Shown: positions 11,941 through 23,740, counted from the first letter of the stretch. The stretch: DNA of 64,000 bases from Diplolepis rosae (GCA_030998225.1 JAPYXD010000716.1:1116001-1180000); one strand, 5' to 3'. Notes: generated by a model from the letters alone, not told the origin. A program made the numbers and translations.

Positions 11941-12274
11941 GCCGCAAGAGAGGAAAAGCCCCGGAATGACCACATCCCTGGGACTATGCGCTGCGCGGCT
12001 TTTCGGGAGGCAGCCCCTAATAGGAAGCCTTAGGAAGGCCGCCATGGAGAGGAAAACTGCAGGAGCAAGTCCAGTAATAAAGACGAAGAAACAAGGAGGA
12101 GAGGCTAGCATCGCCTTAAGATGGCCCCCACCCTGAAGTAATGCCTAACGGCGGTTCCGGGATGGGAATACATGGCCTAGACACAGAGAGGGAGTTTTAG
12201 TGGGTAGGGCTGCGTGAGCAGCAGAGTCCCACACGCCAGGAGTCACGAAGTCCCCTTGACGGTGCATAAAGCAT

Positions 12275-12784
12275 TTTTATGTGCCTGCGGCACGGAAACT
12301 CGTTTTTCCCTTACAGCTGAGAGTAACGGAATGTTGTGTATTCCGTTACAGAGGAATATAATGTAAAAATTGAACTGCGCATGCGCATATAGTCTTACAG
12401 CAGAGCAGAATCTTCTTCTTATTCTTCTTCTTCTTCGTACAGCGTTAGCACCCTACTGACAAAGCCTTGTACATTTGAACTGCGCATGCTCTATTACAGA
12501 TCGATAAAATCAAAATGGCTGGGACTAGTCGCGAAGTATCAAGTGTAATGACTAGCGCCGCAAACAACTACAATACTAGATTAGATTCGAGTGTACGCAT
12601 AAAAACTCGTATCCGCACCGAAGTCACATAAAATAGAATACATGCTAATGCACACAATTCGGGAAAATACGAGACTCGCGACAATGCTCGCATGACTAAT
12701 CGCGCCTCGGCTTCGATCTCCTGCGAGCATTGTCGCTCGTCACGCAATAACCCTCATTGTGCGCCTAGGCATGTAATATACTAC
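12275..12784. mobile_element. DNA insertion inside the LINE 3' UTR, defined by comparison with the second copy
   Basis: The copy at the right edge of the window runs directly from GGTGCATAAAGCATTT to CTCCCTTCCTC and poly(A). Here about 510 bp separate those two blocks. The ends are loosely complementary (TTATGTGCCTGCGGCAC against GTGCGCCTAGGCATGTAATA). The insert has a CTT/TTC microsatellite near 12410-12440 and two copies of GAACTGCGCATGC. No ORF; a nested MITE-like insertion is likely. Confidence 0.6.
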
Positions 12785-13044
12785 TCCCTTCCTCAAAAAA
12801 AAAAAAAACATGAGCCTGTGATAAGTGGATCGCTGAAACAAATTAACAAAGCGTTTTAATGATCAATCGGTTCTACTTTTGTAAAGTCGATATGTATTAT
12901 ACGATAGATTATAGATAGATAATGAACTTCTTTTAGCCCATTACGCACAAAAACTAGTGAAATTCTCTATTAGTTTTGTCTATGCAAAGGTACATGGTTT
13001 TATTCTTAAAATCTCTATTTTTTTATTTCACGGTATAACTTAGT

Positions 13045-13173
13045 TTTCGTTTTCCTGTGGAAATAAATCTTCCAATGGAAAGCATTGCGTTAGAAAATAA
13101 TCTTTTCAACCTAGTGATGTATGATAGAGATTCTGATGATGAAGATTCTGATGACGATGATCTTAATGATTAG
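13045..13173 (+). pseudogene. Possible acidic terminal exon of P2
   Basis: After a possible acceptor (TAACTTAG), a frame of 42 codons ends in DRDSDDEDSDDDDLND and TAG. The Asp/Ser-rich tail recalls the acidic exon 3 of P1 and it lies on the expected side of P2, but there is no alignable trypsin-fold sequence. Weak call. Confidence 0.25.
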
Positions 13174-13299
13174 GTGACATATCGTGTAAATACATAAAGT
13201 TTCAATAGGTAATTAATTTGAACTTGATAGCAATTAAACGCACATATACCTTAAGTATTCATTGGCAACCAGTTTAAAAAAATTCATTTTTTACAACAC

Positions 13300-13645
13300 T
13301 GTACGGGAAGTTAGCACTTTGCGCACCGAAAAATATTTGCAAAATGGCAACTTCCTGATTACCTTAAAAATGTACGGAAATCATGACATTCCCACATACT
13401 TTCCAGATTCCCGAACGCTTAAGTATGCGGGAATATTGAGTCCTGCATATTATTTTTTCCGCATATTTTACGGTGCGCCAAGTCAATGAGCTCAGAAAGT
13501 GGGAGCTGGCGGCCCCCATTATGAATCCCACCAGCTCATGGCTTCTTCCTCACTCCACTGCCATAGGTAGCTGGAATGAGGAAGACGCAATGAGCTTGAG
13601 GTACTTATGGTGGGGGCCGCTAGCACCCACGTTCTGGAATTACAG
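13300..13645. repeat. Adjacent palindromes (hairpin-forming repeats)
   Basis: About 13307-13488 is bracketed by GCGCACCGAAAAATAT and ATATTTTACGGTGCGCC. Next to it, 13497-13633 folds into a long imperfect hairpin. Its left arm is GTGGGAGCTGGCGGCCCCCA, then AGCTCATGGCTTCTTCCTCA. Its right arm complements this (TGAGGAAGACGCAATGAGCT, then TGGGGGCCGCTAGCACCCAC). Pieces of the first palindrome recur in P3 and P4 intron 1 (14990-15060, 24940-25010). Confidence 0.6.
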
Positions 13646-14429
13646 TATTTTAAAACTGAAAAGAAGTTCTATAATTAAATTCCATTTTCCAGTTAAACTG
13701 AACGAGATGCAGAAAAACATTAGGATACAAATTGTTTACTATAAAATATCTGCAAATTTAAACTTGGACAATTTATTATAAGATGTATATTTTTCGTTTT
13801 AATTTGAAAAAATACTATTAAAAATCAAAAATTCAATTTTTCAACCAAAATTTGTGAGATACGAATAAAATGTAAAAAAAAAATGGTTTGCTTAAAAGAA
13901 GGCTATAAATTTTCAGTTACACATTTTTTGATAAGATGTATATTTTTGTTCTAATTAAATAAAATAACATTAGATATAAAAAGTCCCATTTTATAGTTGA
14001 ACAATGCGAGATTTAAAAAAAAGGTTAGAATACAAAATTGTTTGCTTAAAGTGGGTCTATAAATTTGCATTCACACATTTTTTAATAAAACGTATATACT
14101 CACTGACCATGACAACAGAAATCAACGAAAAAATTTCCTAATGATATTTCGCCTGAAATAATTTTAAAAACTTCAAGACATTCCTAAAACATAAAATTTG
14201 TTTGCTAAAAACAGAGAATCAAATAAAAAAAAATTATATAAAAAGATATTTCAGCAAAATATATTTTCAGTACAGAAAGGTAAATTGAAGAAAAATAAAT
14301 GACAAATTTTTCTAGTTTCGATAACACGATAAGTAAGTTTATTTCTCTACATCATTTTACAACAGAAAGACAAACTTATGTCCTTGCCATTTTTACTATC
14401 TTTATGTATTATTTAATTAATCTTATCTT

Positions 14430-14555
14430 AGTGAAGGTTGATTACTTGATTTTCAACATTGTCATTCCCGTAGAGCGTGATAATTACGAAATAAGAATAA
14501 TGGATATATAAGCGCAAGTAAATTTTTGGCAGCTGCTTTTCATCTTCTTGAGAGA
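14430..14555 (+). promoter_or_regulatory. Core promoter of P3 with TATA box
   Basis: TATATAAG at 14505-14512 lies 51 nt before the P3 ATG, so transcription probably starts near 14535 with a very short leader. The 125 bp upstream of the ATG is about 90% identical by eye to the P4 promoter, including ATTCCCGTA.AGCGTGATAA and GGATATATAAGCGCAA. Confidence 0.6.
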
Positions 14556-16079
14556 ATGAAGTGTCTAAGTGTTATATTATTGGTTTTGTTCGTTTTTCTG
14601 ACTTTTTCTGCATGTAATTCGGAAGATCCTCCTTTTTATCCATTACACCATGTGGGTATCTTGACAAATGGACCGAATGTAGCAGAAGTTTTTTGTAACG
14701 CGGCCATTATTACCAACTATTTTGCTACAGCTAGTATTTCTTGTTTGGATAAAGTAATTGAAAATGTACAAGTGTTTATTCACTTTTATACGCCGACATG
14801 TACAGGAATGGATCATAGATTAATTATGGAATCAATATCAGAAGAACAAGTTGTCGACGCGCATTTATTTCGTTTGACATTACTAATTGTAAGTGAAAAC
14901 GGAAAATAAAATTACTTGATCCAAAAGCATAACTACCTGTGCATTATGTGCTTTTTTTGCAACATTGTGTGGGAAATTCCCATACGTAAGTGTAAATTAC
15001 GGATGTCCATAAAAAGTGTGCCATTTCGCGCACATTTTTCGGTGCGCACAGTGCGAAAATCCTGCATACAATATTGTATAATATTATATTGACAGAATGT
15101 TCGTTTTAGATCAAGAAAACTTAAAAAAAAGCCTTTCAAACAGATCAATTTCTTTCAATCAATCAAATCGTTTTTCTCAGTGTGTAATTTTACAAAAAAT
15201 GTATGCTTCCGAATCTGAGCTAATGGAATCTGATTCTATATCAGGAAGGATAGAAACTTTTAATATTTTGCACTAAAATACTTGTTTTATTACAGATGGA
15301 TCGGCCAACAGATAAAAAAAAAAGTTTTTATCTTAATGTTTTTCCATATTGGGATTCAATTTCAAATTCTGCTAGAACACATATATATGGACTCAATAAA
15401 ACGAGTAAGAAGCTCGAATTAAAAATTATTTTCATACTTTTCGTGTGAAGAAATATTTTTGACATAAAGAAAGACATTACACAAAAAATAATACTTTCAA
15501 TTTTATATAAAATTTTTATCATACCAAAAAATGATTTCAAATTACCGAAAAATATCTAGAAGATAAATCATTTGTAACTTTTCGCTATTTTTTATTTGGC
15601 AGATTCATTACCTGTGATGTACAATGTTGTTATCCGAAATCCTCAGACAGAAAAAAGAAACTATTGTTATTTTATGATCGAAAATTATATTGATTCACCA
15701 TTGTTGGTAAGTATATAGAGCTGCATCAGTTTATTTGTTAACAATTCAAGACAATCAATGCTTGCTTAGCTAAGCTTTCAATGATATAAGTAAAAAAATA
15801 CAAGATTCAGAATAAAGTTACTACAATAAGTTTAAAGTAATAAAATTTTTATATCAGAACCTTGAGATGGAGAGTGGGTCTATATTTGCTAAAAAAAAAC
15901 TCATAGCAGTTTGTAGTAACATACATGACCAAAATCGAGTGATATGTCGAAAAATGTCTTCCTATCTAAGAATGCTCAAGCCAATCACCAATTATGATAC
16001 TCCTCCTAGGGATATTAGGAAGAAATTGAAAATAGGGATAAATAATGCAATAAAAGATTTAAAGTATGTACCAAGTTAA
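14556..16079 (+). CDS. Secreted serine protease homologue P3 (255 aa, catalytic triad lost)
   Basis: Exons 14556-14888, 15296-15404, 15603-15706 and 15858-16079 join in phases 0, 1, 0 to give 255 aa. That is a normal length for a trypsin domain. The first 20 or so residues (MKCLSVILLVLFVFLTFSAC) are a signal peptide. The C42-C58 block is CNAAIITNYFATASISC (Ser at His57). The strand before exon 2 is FRLTLLI (Arg at Asp102). The Ser195 site reads MESGSIF (Glu at Ser195). The C-terminal VICRKMSSYLRMLKPI matches the end of chymotrypsin-like folds. It is a probable non-catalytic binding, decoy or regulatory protein. Unlike P2 and P5, no intron splits the signal peptide from the mature domain. ATG 14556 is preferred because the signal peptide begins there and the TATA box is correctly placed. 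Confidence 0.78.
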
Positions 16080-16737
16080 TATGTACTAATATCAAATGTA
16101 AAAAATGATCCTTAAAAATAAAATGGAATATGTTAAAAAGAATTTTACAAGATTTTCAATACAGCCTTACTCTATTGAAAATTCCGACGTCGTAAGCTAC
16201 GTCGTAAACTACGTCGTATGCTACGCCGTAAGCTACGTCGGAAAATGGGATAGTAAACTGCGTAGTGTACGACGTGGTTTACTACGCAGTTTACGTCGTA
16301 GCTTATGACGTTGTTTACTACGAATTATTTGTTTTGATATTCAAAAACACTGTTTTCAATTTGAGCTTATTGAAAAATACATTAATATTTAAAAACATTA
16401 TCTTGTTTAATTGCAAGCGAATCCCAGTATCCCTAAATTAAGTTCTTCAACTATAAATTGTTAATGTTTTTAAATTTAGTTTGTTTAATCACTATGCATA
16501 GATGGTACAAATTAAGGAATAATTTTTTAAATAAAAAATAAGCTGCGTAGTAAACAACGTCGTAAACCACGTCGTAAACTAAGCCGTAAACTATGACGAA
16601 GACTACTTACTAAACCACGTTCAACAAGAGCGAGTCCTCGATTTTTCGAAAACTATTAGAGATTTTAAAACGCTTTTTTTTAAAATAAAAGTACTCTCGA
16701 AGGACTACGGCGCTACTACCTAATAGATATTCCAGTC

Positions 16738-19700
16738 CAGTGTGTCCAGATTTGACACGCGAACGTTACGCACACAACGCCAACAGCAGCACGTAGGTGA
16801 GAATGGTTGCGCGCGCAGCGTAGTGTGTCTGCTGTTCGCAGTGGTTCTCTGAGTTTTCTCTGGCTAAAGGCTCCTTGTACCTACAGCTGATATTGCGTGC
16901 GCGAGGAATCACATGTACGCACTGTTAGCTAAAGTTGTGTAAGTTAGATTGCTATATGAAACTCAACAGTGTGTAGGAGCACTGCTTACAAAATACAAAT
17001 CGACAGCTTGCTCGGTTTTTATGTTTCTTTCGACTCTGCTGGATTCCGTGCAAAAGAGGCGCGAAAGAGTTGCCGAATTCGAAATGACGGAAGATATAAT
17101 TTGAAAACTTAACCCTAAAATAAAAATTTTATAATGTGTAAAATCTTTTACATGATAGTTTTAATAAACAAGTGTTAATTAAGGGGTTCAATATTTAAGC
17201 AATTTAATAATTTATATTCTAATTCACATACGAAATTACAATTACTAAACAATTTTTTTGTATGAACTTGATTCGACAAACCTTTACTATGGAGTAAAAT
17301 ACTTTAAATACCATATTTTGAAATACATAACATCTTTTACGTGACAATTTCAATATATAAGTGTAAACAAAAGGTTTCTTTTTTTTTTTGATGAATAAAT
17401 TATATTTACATTTTCATACGAAATTACTCATTGTGATTCTTTGTTATTAAGTAAAAGTGACCAATATTATAAAAATAAAATACTTTAAAAAAAAGTTTTA
17501 GAATACTTAAAAATTTGTATATGAAAATTTTAATGTATAAATGTAAATCAAAGGTTTGATTATTAAAAAAAGCCAATTAATTATATCTCAATTCGCATGC
17601 GAAACTACAAATTGAGATTTCTTTGGTATGATGATAATTCGACAAACTTTTATAGTAAACTAAAATACTTTCAATAATTTTTTTGGAATACGTACACTGA
17701 GAGAAATCGGCTTTGGTTCCTGTGCACATAGCACATAAATTTTTTGTACAGTAGTTGCCTTGACCAAAAAAGTTGAGAGAAGCTACTACTTTTATAGTTA
17801 TCATGACAGTAATTTGAACTTTTTTGTGCATTCGGTTGTTGTGACCAAAGTTGATGATTAGAATGAGCTTTATACGTACCCCAACGGTTAGTACACGTAC
17901 ATTTTCTTTATGTGTACTGCCAAGCTCCTTTGGTTACTACAACCGCAGCGTTCGCTGTTGCGCTAGACAAATTAAGTATAACTTTCATTGAAAGTTTCTT
18001 TCCTGGACTATATTTCACCGTGCCAAGCATTATCAGGTAAATAATTCTATTATAAATATAGTTTGACAATTCTTTCTAAATGATAAACGATTTTGTTCGG
18101 GGACAATGCAATGCGTTCCAATTTTGCTGTCTCATCGTATTTTGTCAAAACTATAGTCAGTCAAAAAAAGTTTATGATGATGAAAAAAGTGACAATTTTT
18201 TAACTTAATCGACGAAAGTTATCATAAATATCATTATACCGGATTATTTTTCTTAGATCTTTTCGGTGAAACTTTATTTTTTCTCATCAAATTGAATTTG
18301 TATTTTGATAACTAAGAGAACCATACCTATAACCTTAAAAATAATTTTGGCTGGGTATTTACTGTCCGTAGACTTAGTCATTTTAACTAAACTCTATGCG
18401 CGGCTTTACGATGGACTTTGGTTCCTATAACCGCAGCGCTATGGTATTTCAAGTACCAGAATCGTGGTCTCAGTAACCTTCCTTGCAGTTGAAGTAAACA
18501 CTTTTCCAATGTATGACAGCCACTACCATGATTGTCATGAGAACTTTAACATTTTTGTAAAGACGATTTTAACAAAAAAACTTTGGTCAGTGAAACCTAA
18601 AATTTCTCTCTGTATAAGATCTTTTAAAAGATAATTTTAGTATATGCACTGCCATCAGAAATTACAGGTTCACTTGTACTTTTATCTACTGTTAAAGCGT
18701 GTATTAAAGAACAATAAAAGAAACTACTAATTAAACTATGAAATATTATGCATAGGATAACAGCATTCAGATTTTTTAAACTGGGAATTAGTCACGTTTT
18801 CCAAGGGCTTCCTAGTCACGGTCGAACCTCCTTAAATTGGGAGAATAATGCTATTTTGGTGAAGAAGCGATTTCATGAAAAAAGATTTGAAACAAAATTT
18901 AAGCACAGAAGATAGTGTACCTTTCCAGTAGTAATTATATCATATTTTTTAAATTAATTTTTTCATTACTTTAAGAAAGTAAAACACTTATTTGGTTACC
19001 AATTGGATGTGGTAAAATTTTGGAGAATATTTTTCCCTAAAAAAAAAGTTCTCATTCGTCAAATCCCCACCATAATCAAACAAATTGTATTTGCCTACAT
19101 AGAAAACATTTTACGTCATAAGTAAAAGTTCTATTGAAAAATATTTTCTTAATATCGCTTCAAATTAACTTCCTTGACTTGTTTATCTTTTTTCACTAAG
19201 AAAAATGTTGCTCCTAATTTTCTAATTGAAATTTTTATGATTGTTCAAACATTTTTTAAATCTTTTTAAGTATTTAAAATTTGTGATTGAAGCTTTAATT
19301 CAAGAAGCTAAACATTTTTTTATATCTCGTCTTGTAACCATAAATATTTATTGATATTAATTTTTACTGAAACATTTTTTTGAGTGTTTAAAACATCTCA
19401 AAATATATATAAAATCTTTCATATATTTATTTCAGGTGAATGCTTTTAAAAATATTTAAACAAGAAGGGTAATTTTTTAAATAATATATTTTGAATTTGG
19501 CGTCTCTTTCGCGCCCTTTTTGTATGGAATCGAAAAAAACATAAAATCTGAGCATGCTGTCAATTTTTAAGAAGTTCTTTAATACACGCTTCGATTTCAT
19601 ATAGCGATCAAACTTACACAACTTTAAATGTCAGTGCGTATGTGTGAATCCTCGCGCACGCAATATCTGCTGAAAGTTCATATGAAATTGCATCTGAAGA

Positions 19701-21279
19701 GTTTTATAATATAAAATAAATTTTACAAATTTAATAATCAAATATTTGGGAACAAAATTTCTTAATTACCTAAAATTATTTTTAGAAAATTCTTGTATAC
19801 AAGTGTGAATAAGAGATTTGATTATTTAAAAAATTGAATAACATGTTTAATTTAGCATAAGAAATTTAACTTTGAAATTTTTCTAGTAAGAAATAAATTT
19901 CAAAAAATTTCCTTTAGAATAAAGTACCTCAAAAAAGTTTTTAGAATACTTAAAACCTTTTACATGACAATTTCATCAAATAAATGTAAATAAAATATTT
20001 GATTATTCAAAAATAAATTATATTGTATTTGGATATAAATGATTTAGAGACTATCGAAGTGTGAATAAATAGTTTGATTCTTTAAATATCAAATATATTA
20101 TATTTAAATTTGAATACTAAATTACATGTTGAGATTTCTCTGATATGAAGTGGAAAATATTTATTTGGAATAAAATATCATTAAAAATTTGTGGAATAGT
20201 TAAAATCTTTTACATCACGTGTTATTATAAAAATGAAGATGCTTTAACAGTAGATAAATGTACAAGTGAACCTGTAATTTCTGATGGCAGTGCATATGCT
20301 AAAATTATCTTTTAAAAGTTCTTAAGTATTCCAACAAAATTATTTAAAGTATTTTAGTTTACTATAAAAGTTTGTCGAATTATCTTCATACCAAAGAAAT
20401 CTCAATTTGTAGTTTCGCATGCGAATTCAGATATAATTAATTGGCTTTTTTTAATAATCAAACCTTTCATTTACATTTATACATTAAAATTTTCATATAC
20501 AAATTTTTAAGTATTCTAAAACTTTTTTTTAAAGTATTTTATTTTTATAATATTGGTCACTTTTACTTAATAACAAAGAATCACAATGAGTAATTTCGTA
20601 TGAAAATGTAAATATAATTTATTCATCAAAAAAAAAAAGAAACCTTTTGTTTACACTTATATATTGAAATTGTCACGTAAAAGATGTTATGTATTTCAAA
20701 ATATGGTATTTAAAGTATTTTACTCCATAGTAAAGGTTTGTCGAATCAAGTTCATACAAAAAAATTGTTTAGTAATTGTAATTTCGTATGTGAATTAGAA
20801 TATAAATTATTAAATTGCTTAAATATTGAACCCCTTAATTAACACTGGTTTATTAAAACTATCATGTAAAAGATTTTACACATTATACAACTTTGATTTT
20901 AGGGTTAAGTTTTCAAATTATATCTTCCGTCATTTCGAATTCGGCAACTCTTTCGCGCCTCTTTTGCACGGAATCCAGCAGAGTCGAAAGAAACATAAAA
21001 ACCGAGCAAGCTGTCGATTTGTATTTTGTAAGCAGTGCTCCTACACACTGTTGAGTTTCATATAGCAATCTAACTTACATAACTTTAGCTAACAGTGCGT
21101 ACACGTGATTCCTCGCGCACGCAATATCAGCTGTAGGTACAAGGAGCCTTTAGCCAGAGAAAACTCAGAGAACCACTGCGAACAGCAGACACACTACGCT
21201 GCGCACGCAACCATTCTCACCTACGTACTGCTGTTGGCGTTGTGTGCATAACGTTCGCGTGTCAAATCTGGACACACTG
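16738..21279. mobile_element. hAT-like non-autonomous foldback element with about 1-kb inverted arms
   Basis: It is flanked by TTCCAGTC at 16730-16737 and 21280-21287, an exact 8-bp duplication. The ends are CAGTGTGTCCAG and its complement, fitting the CAGNG ends and 8-bp duplications of hAT transposons. The left arm (16738 to about 18735, including a MITE) and the right arm (about 20265-21279) are long inverted repeats. The central loop (18735-20265) holds a third, diverged copy of the arm at about 19490-19680 (TCTTTCGCGCCC...CCTCGCGCACGCAATATC). No transposase ORF. It inserted into the Tc1 transposase. Confidence 0.75.
17695..18612. mobile_element. MITE inside the left foldback arm (CACTGAGAGAAA ends, TTTGGT words)
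   Basis: The right arm of the foldback continues GGAATACTTAAGAAC without a break. The left arm has 918 bp between TA (17693-17694) and TA (18613-18614). The ends CACTGAGAGAAAT and ATTTCTCTCTG are inverted. The interior repeats CTTTGGTT and ACCAAAG in both orientations. No ORF. Confidence 0.7.
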
Positions 21280-22545
21280 TTCCAGTCCCCATCATTGTCC
21301 AGAATGGCCTGGCACCTTTTCGGCATGCTTTCCACTAATTTTTCAGCGTAGTCCGTTGGTAATTCTTGCCATATCTTCCTGATTTTTTGCGAGAGCTGTT
21401 TCAGGGTGAACACACGTTTTCCCGCAAGCTTCCTCTTTAAAACACTCCAGACATTTTCGATTGGATTCGCATCGAGGGACTGTGATGGCCAGTCCAAAGT
21501 TGTGATGCCGTTTTCTGTTTTCCAGGCGGTACAGAGACGGCTTCGATGTTTCGGGTCGTTATATTCTTGTAAGATCCAATCGGCCGTATTGGCTCCAAAC
21601 AACTTCGTAGCAGACCTTAGAAGATCACGTTCATATATTTGGAGCGTTTTCTGAGCATTCAAGTTCTCGGTGAAGAGCTCTAAACACCCAAAACCGCGCT
21701 GTAAGAAGCATCCCCAAACATGGACCTTTACGGGGTGTTTAACGGTTCGCTGAAGTAATCTACTGCCAACGGAAGACCAGGCATACTTTATGGGAACCCA
21801 TGCCCAGAACGACGCTTTATCAGAAAAAATGACATTTGACCAGTCACGGTCGAGATTTTCAGCAGTCCATGCCTTTCGTTATTCCATATTGGTTTCTGAA
21901 AGCAGGGTTTTTTGCCTCGTGCTACGGTATTTTATATTCGATTCAGCCAGATGCTATTGAATGGTGTTTATACTGATGTTGACTCTCTTTTCGGTTAGAA
22001 TAGCCTTGCCCTCTCGTAACCGTGGAGTGGAGAGATGCTCGAACAGCTTTATGATCGCTTTATCCTGCTTTCTCGTTGTTGCTCGCGATTTACCTCTTTC
22101 AGGCAGATCGTGGACTGTTTTATTGGCTATATAACGTTCAACCCACTTCTTCACGAACGATTTCGACTTTTTGATGTATTTAGCAGCGGCTGTATAGGAC
22201 ATAAGTGATCCCTTTGGATGGGTACACAAGAAGACCGCTTCAAAACGTTTTGCATACACAGAACTCATAATGACTCACGTCTGCTCTCTCGGACGATTCG
22301 AGCGCTACTGAATCGCCTTGATAATTGCGCCGTAGTCCTATGAATGTACATTCATTAAAAAAAAAAAAGTTCAAAAATCTCTAATAGTTTGCGAAAAATC
22401 GAGAACTCGCTCTTGTTGAACAGACTACAACACAGTTTACTATTTCAATTTCCGACGTAGTTTACTACGTAGCTTACGACGTGTTGCTACGTAGTTTACA
22501 ACATACTTTACGACGTCAGTATTTTTAATATGGTATATAATTCAG

Positions 22546-23229
22546 TAAAGTCACCATAAAGAAAAAACTACAATTTTTAAATTTGTTTAGTAATTTCATT
22601 ATTGTGAATAACTGTTTCTATTTCTTGAGTTTTTCAAATTTCTTCCATAACATTTGCCAGCAAAAATGAATCATGAAATGACTATGAATAATTCTTATTA
22701 TTGCAAAATTAAAAAATATTTCTGATACACATTACTTTGCTAAAAAAGAATGATGAAATATTGTATCAAGAACTTTTGATGCGATAAGTATAAAATTCCA
22801 AATTTTAGAGACTCTTTAGGATCACATAAATGTTTTAAGTATCAAGTTATTCTGTTGACAAATTCCAAAATTTTCACAAAATCTTTACCGATGGGCTATT
22901 CACTCCGAAGTCCGCTGAAGTCAATGCAACGTTACTTAAGCAATGTCGTGTGACTTCAATCGTTCTTTCGTGACTACATTTGACTCTATTTTTCGTATTC
23001 GTTCATTCTTGATTTCTATGAATCGAAGCGATGACTGTCGACTTCCTTCTGAATTTGTCCTGAACTAAGCGCGTACTGTACACTGTAGCGTGACTTGCTT
23101 TTCGATATTTTGTAACACATCACTCAATAAGTTTCCGATCTGACATGTAGATGAAACCACTGTTGTCAAATGGATATGATTTCTGGATAGTACCAACCTT
23201 AATTTTGGTACGGTGGCATCATTGGGCCA
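22546..23229. other. Non-coding flank of P3, mostly paralogous to the P4 flank
   Basis: 22530-22720 matches 26640-26890 (CAGTAAAGTCACCATA, then TAGCTGTTTCTATTTCTTGAG), the 3' flank of the P3/P4 duplication. Beyond that is AT-rich DNA with no gene seen. Confidence 0.55.
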
Positions 23230-23740
23230 TTTTTCTTTGAAAATGAGCAAGGAGCCGCCGTTACGGTGAGTGACGAGCGTTACTGTGCTATGCTCAACGA
23301 ATTTTTGTTTCCAAAAATTGAAGAGGATGATATGGACGACATTTGGTTTCAACAGGAAGGGGGCCACTTGCCACACAGCCAACGTAACAATCGATCTTTT
23401 GCGCACTGTTCTCGAAAATCGAATAATCAGCCGAAATCCTGATGTCAATTGGCTCCTCGGAGCTGTGATTTGACCCTGTTAGAGTATTTTTTGTGGGGAG
23501 CCGTTAAGGATAAGTGTTACGCTAACCATCCAGAGACGATTGAGGCCTTGAAACATGAAATCAAAGTTGCCATGCATGGGATTGAAGCCCAAACAATCGA
23601 AAATTAACTGAAAAATTGGGTTATTCTTGAATGGAAAGGTCAATCTTTCTGATAAAACCATACTGTTGAAAAAATATCCATAAGTTCTTTTTTTTTTATA
23701 GCCGATTCAAATTCCAAATGTTAGATGGCCCACCCTGTAG
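23230..23740 (+). pseudogene. Mariner-like transposase remnant (C-terminal half)
   Basis: The frames read IWFQQEGATCHTA, then SCDLTLLEYFLWG (the last catalytic Asp block of mariner), then HPETIEALKHEIKVAMHGIE. A one-base frameshift falls near the IWFQQEG block and a stop falls before LKNWV. An end sequence GGCCCACCCTGTA lies at 23726-23739. The 5' half is not recognisable. Confidence 0.7.

Larger units (their letters stand above)
10727..12805 (+). mobile_element. Gag-only (internally deleted) R1-like LINE with target-site duplication
   Basis: AAACATGAGTCTGTG (10712-10726) and AAACATGAGCCTGTG (12806-12820) are a 15-bp target duplication with one mismatch. They flank a GC-rich element ending CCTCAAAAAA. 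It has a 5' region of about 350 bp and a decayed ORF1, then passes directly into 3' UTR and poly(A) without any ORF2. The same gag-to-3'-UTR junction appears in reverse at 63663-64000, so the deletion is a property of the family, not of this copy. The 3' UTR here carries an extra insertion (12275-12784). Confidence 0.75.
16720..22268 (-). pseudogene. Tc1-like transposase, interrupted
   Basis: Reading down from ATG 22268, there is an N-terminal helix-turn-helix region (SYTAAAKYIKKSKSFVKKWV). The catalytic core follows with VIFSDKASF (first Asp), YNDPKH (second Asp) and DWPSQSLDANPIENVW (Glu), a DD34E pattern. It ends LDNDGDWN. In-frame TAG and TAA stops lie at about 21957 and 21885. The hAT-like insertion begins inside the penultimate codons. 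The last two codons and the stop lie on the other side, at 16720-16729. Inactive. Confidence 0.8.
16619..22421 (-). mobile_element. Tc1-like transposon carrying a large internal insertion
   Basis: Terminal inverted repeats begin GTTCAACAAGAGCGAGT (left 16619, right complement ending 22421) and extend about 90 bp through AAAACTATTAGAGATTTT to GGACTACGGCGC. The transposase lies on the minus strand. A 4.5-kb hAT-like foldback has split the transposase 3' end. No clear TA duplication is visible, because the flanks are word-repeat DNA. Confidence 0.8.
16165..22545. mobile_element. CGTCGTA-word element, host of a nested transposon stack
   Basis: Both edges (about 16180-16315 with 16543-16618, and 22425-22520) are built from the words ACGTCGTAA, CTACGTAG and GTAGTTTAC. 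The outer ends are inverted (ATTGAAAATTCCGACGTCGT and ACGTCAGTATTTTTAATAT). The P4 duplicate lacks the whole block: the sequence CAATACAGCCTTA continues directly into ATTTCAGTAAAGTCACCATA at about 26620-26650. The insertion therefore postdates the P3/P4 duplication. A Tc1-like transposon sits inside it. Confidence 0.75.

Noticed and set aside
11378..11947. 189-codon minus-strand frame
   Set aside because: Shadow of the GC-rich LINE gag; no homology, and the plus strand has the zinc knuckles.
16185..16315. Regular CGTCGTA repeats, considered as a CRISPR array or satellite
   Set aside because: Words occur in both orientations at irregular spacing and lie at both ends of a nested element; eukaryotic context. 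No spacers.
23065..23448. 127-codon minus-strand frame
   Set aside because: Antisense of a mariner remnant whose plus strand shows the IWFQQEG and FLWG blocks.
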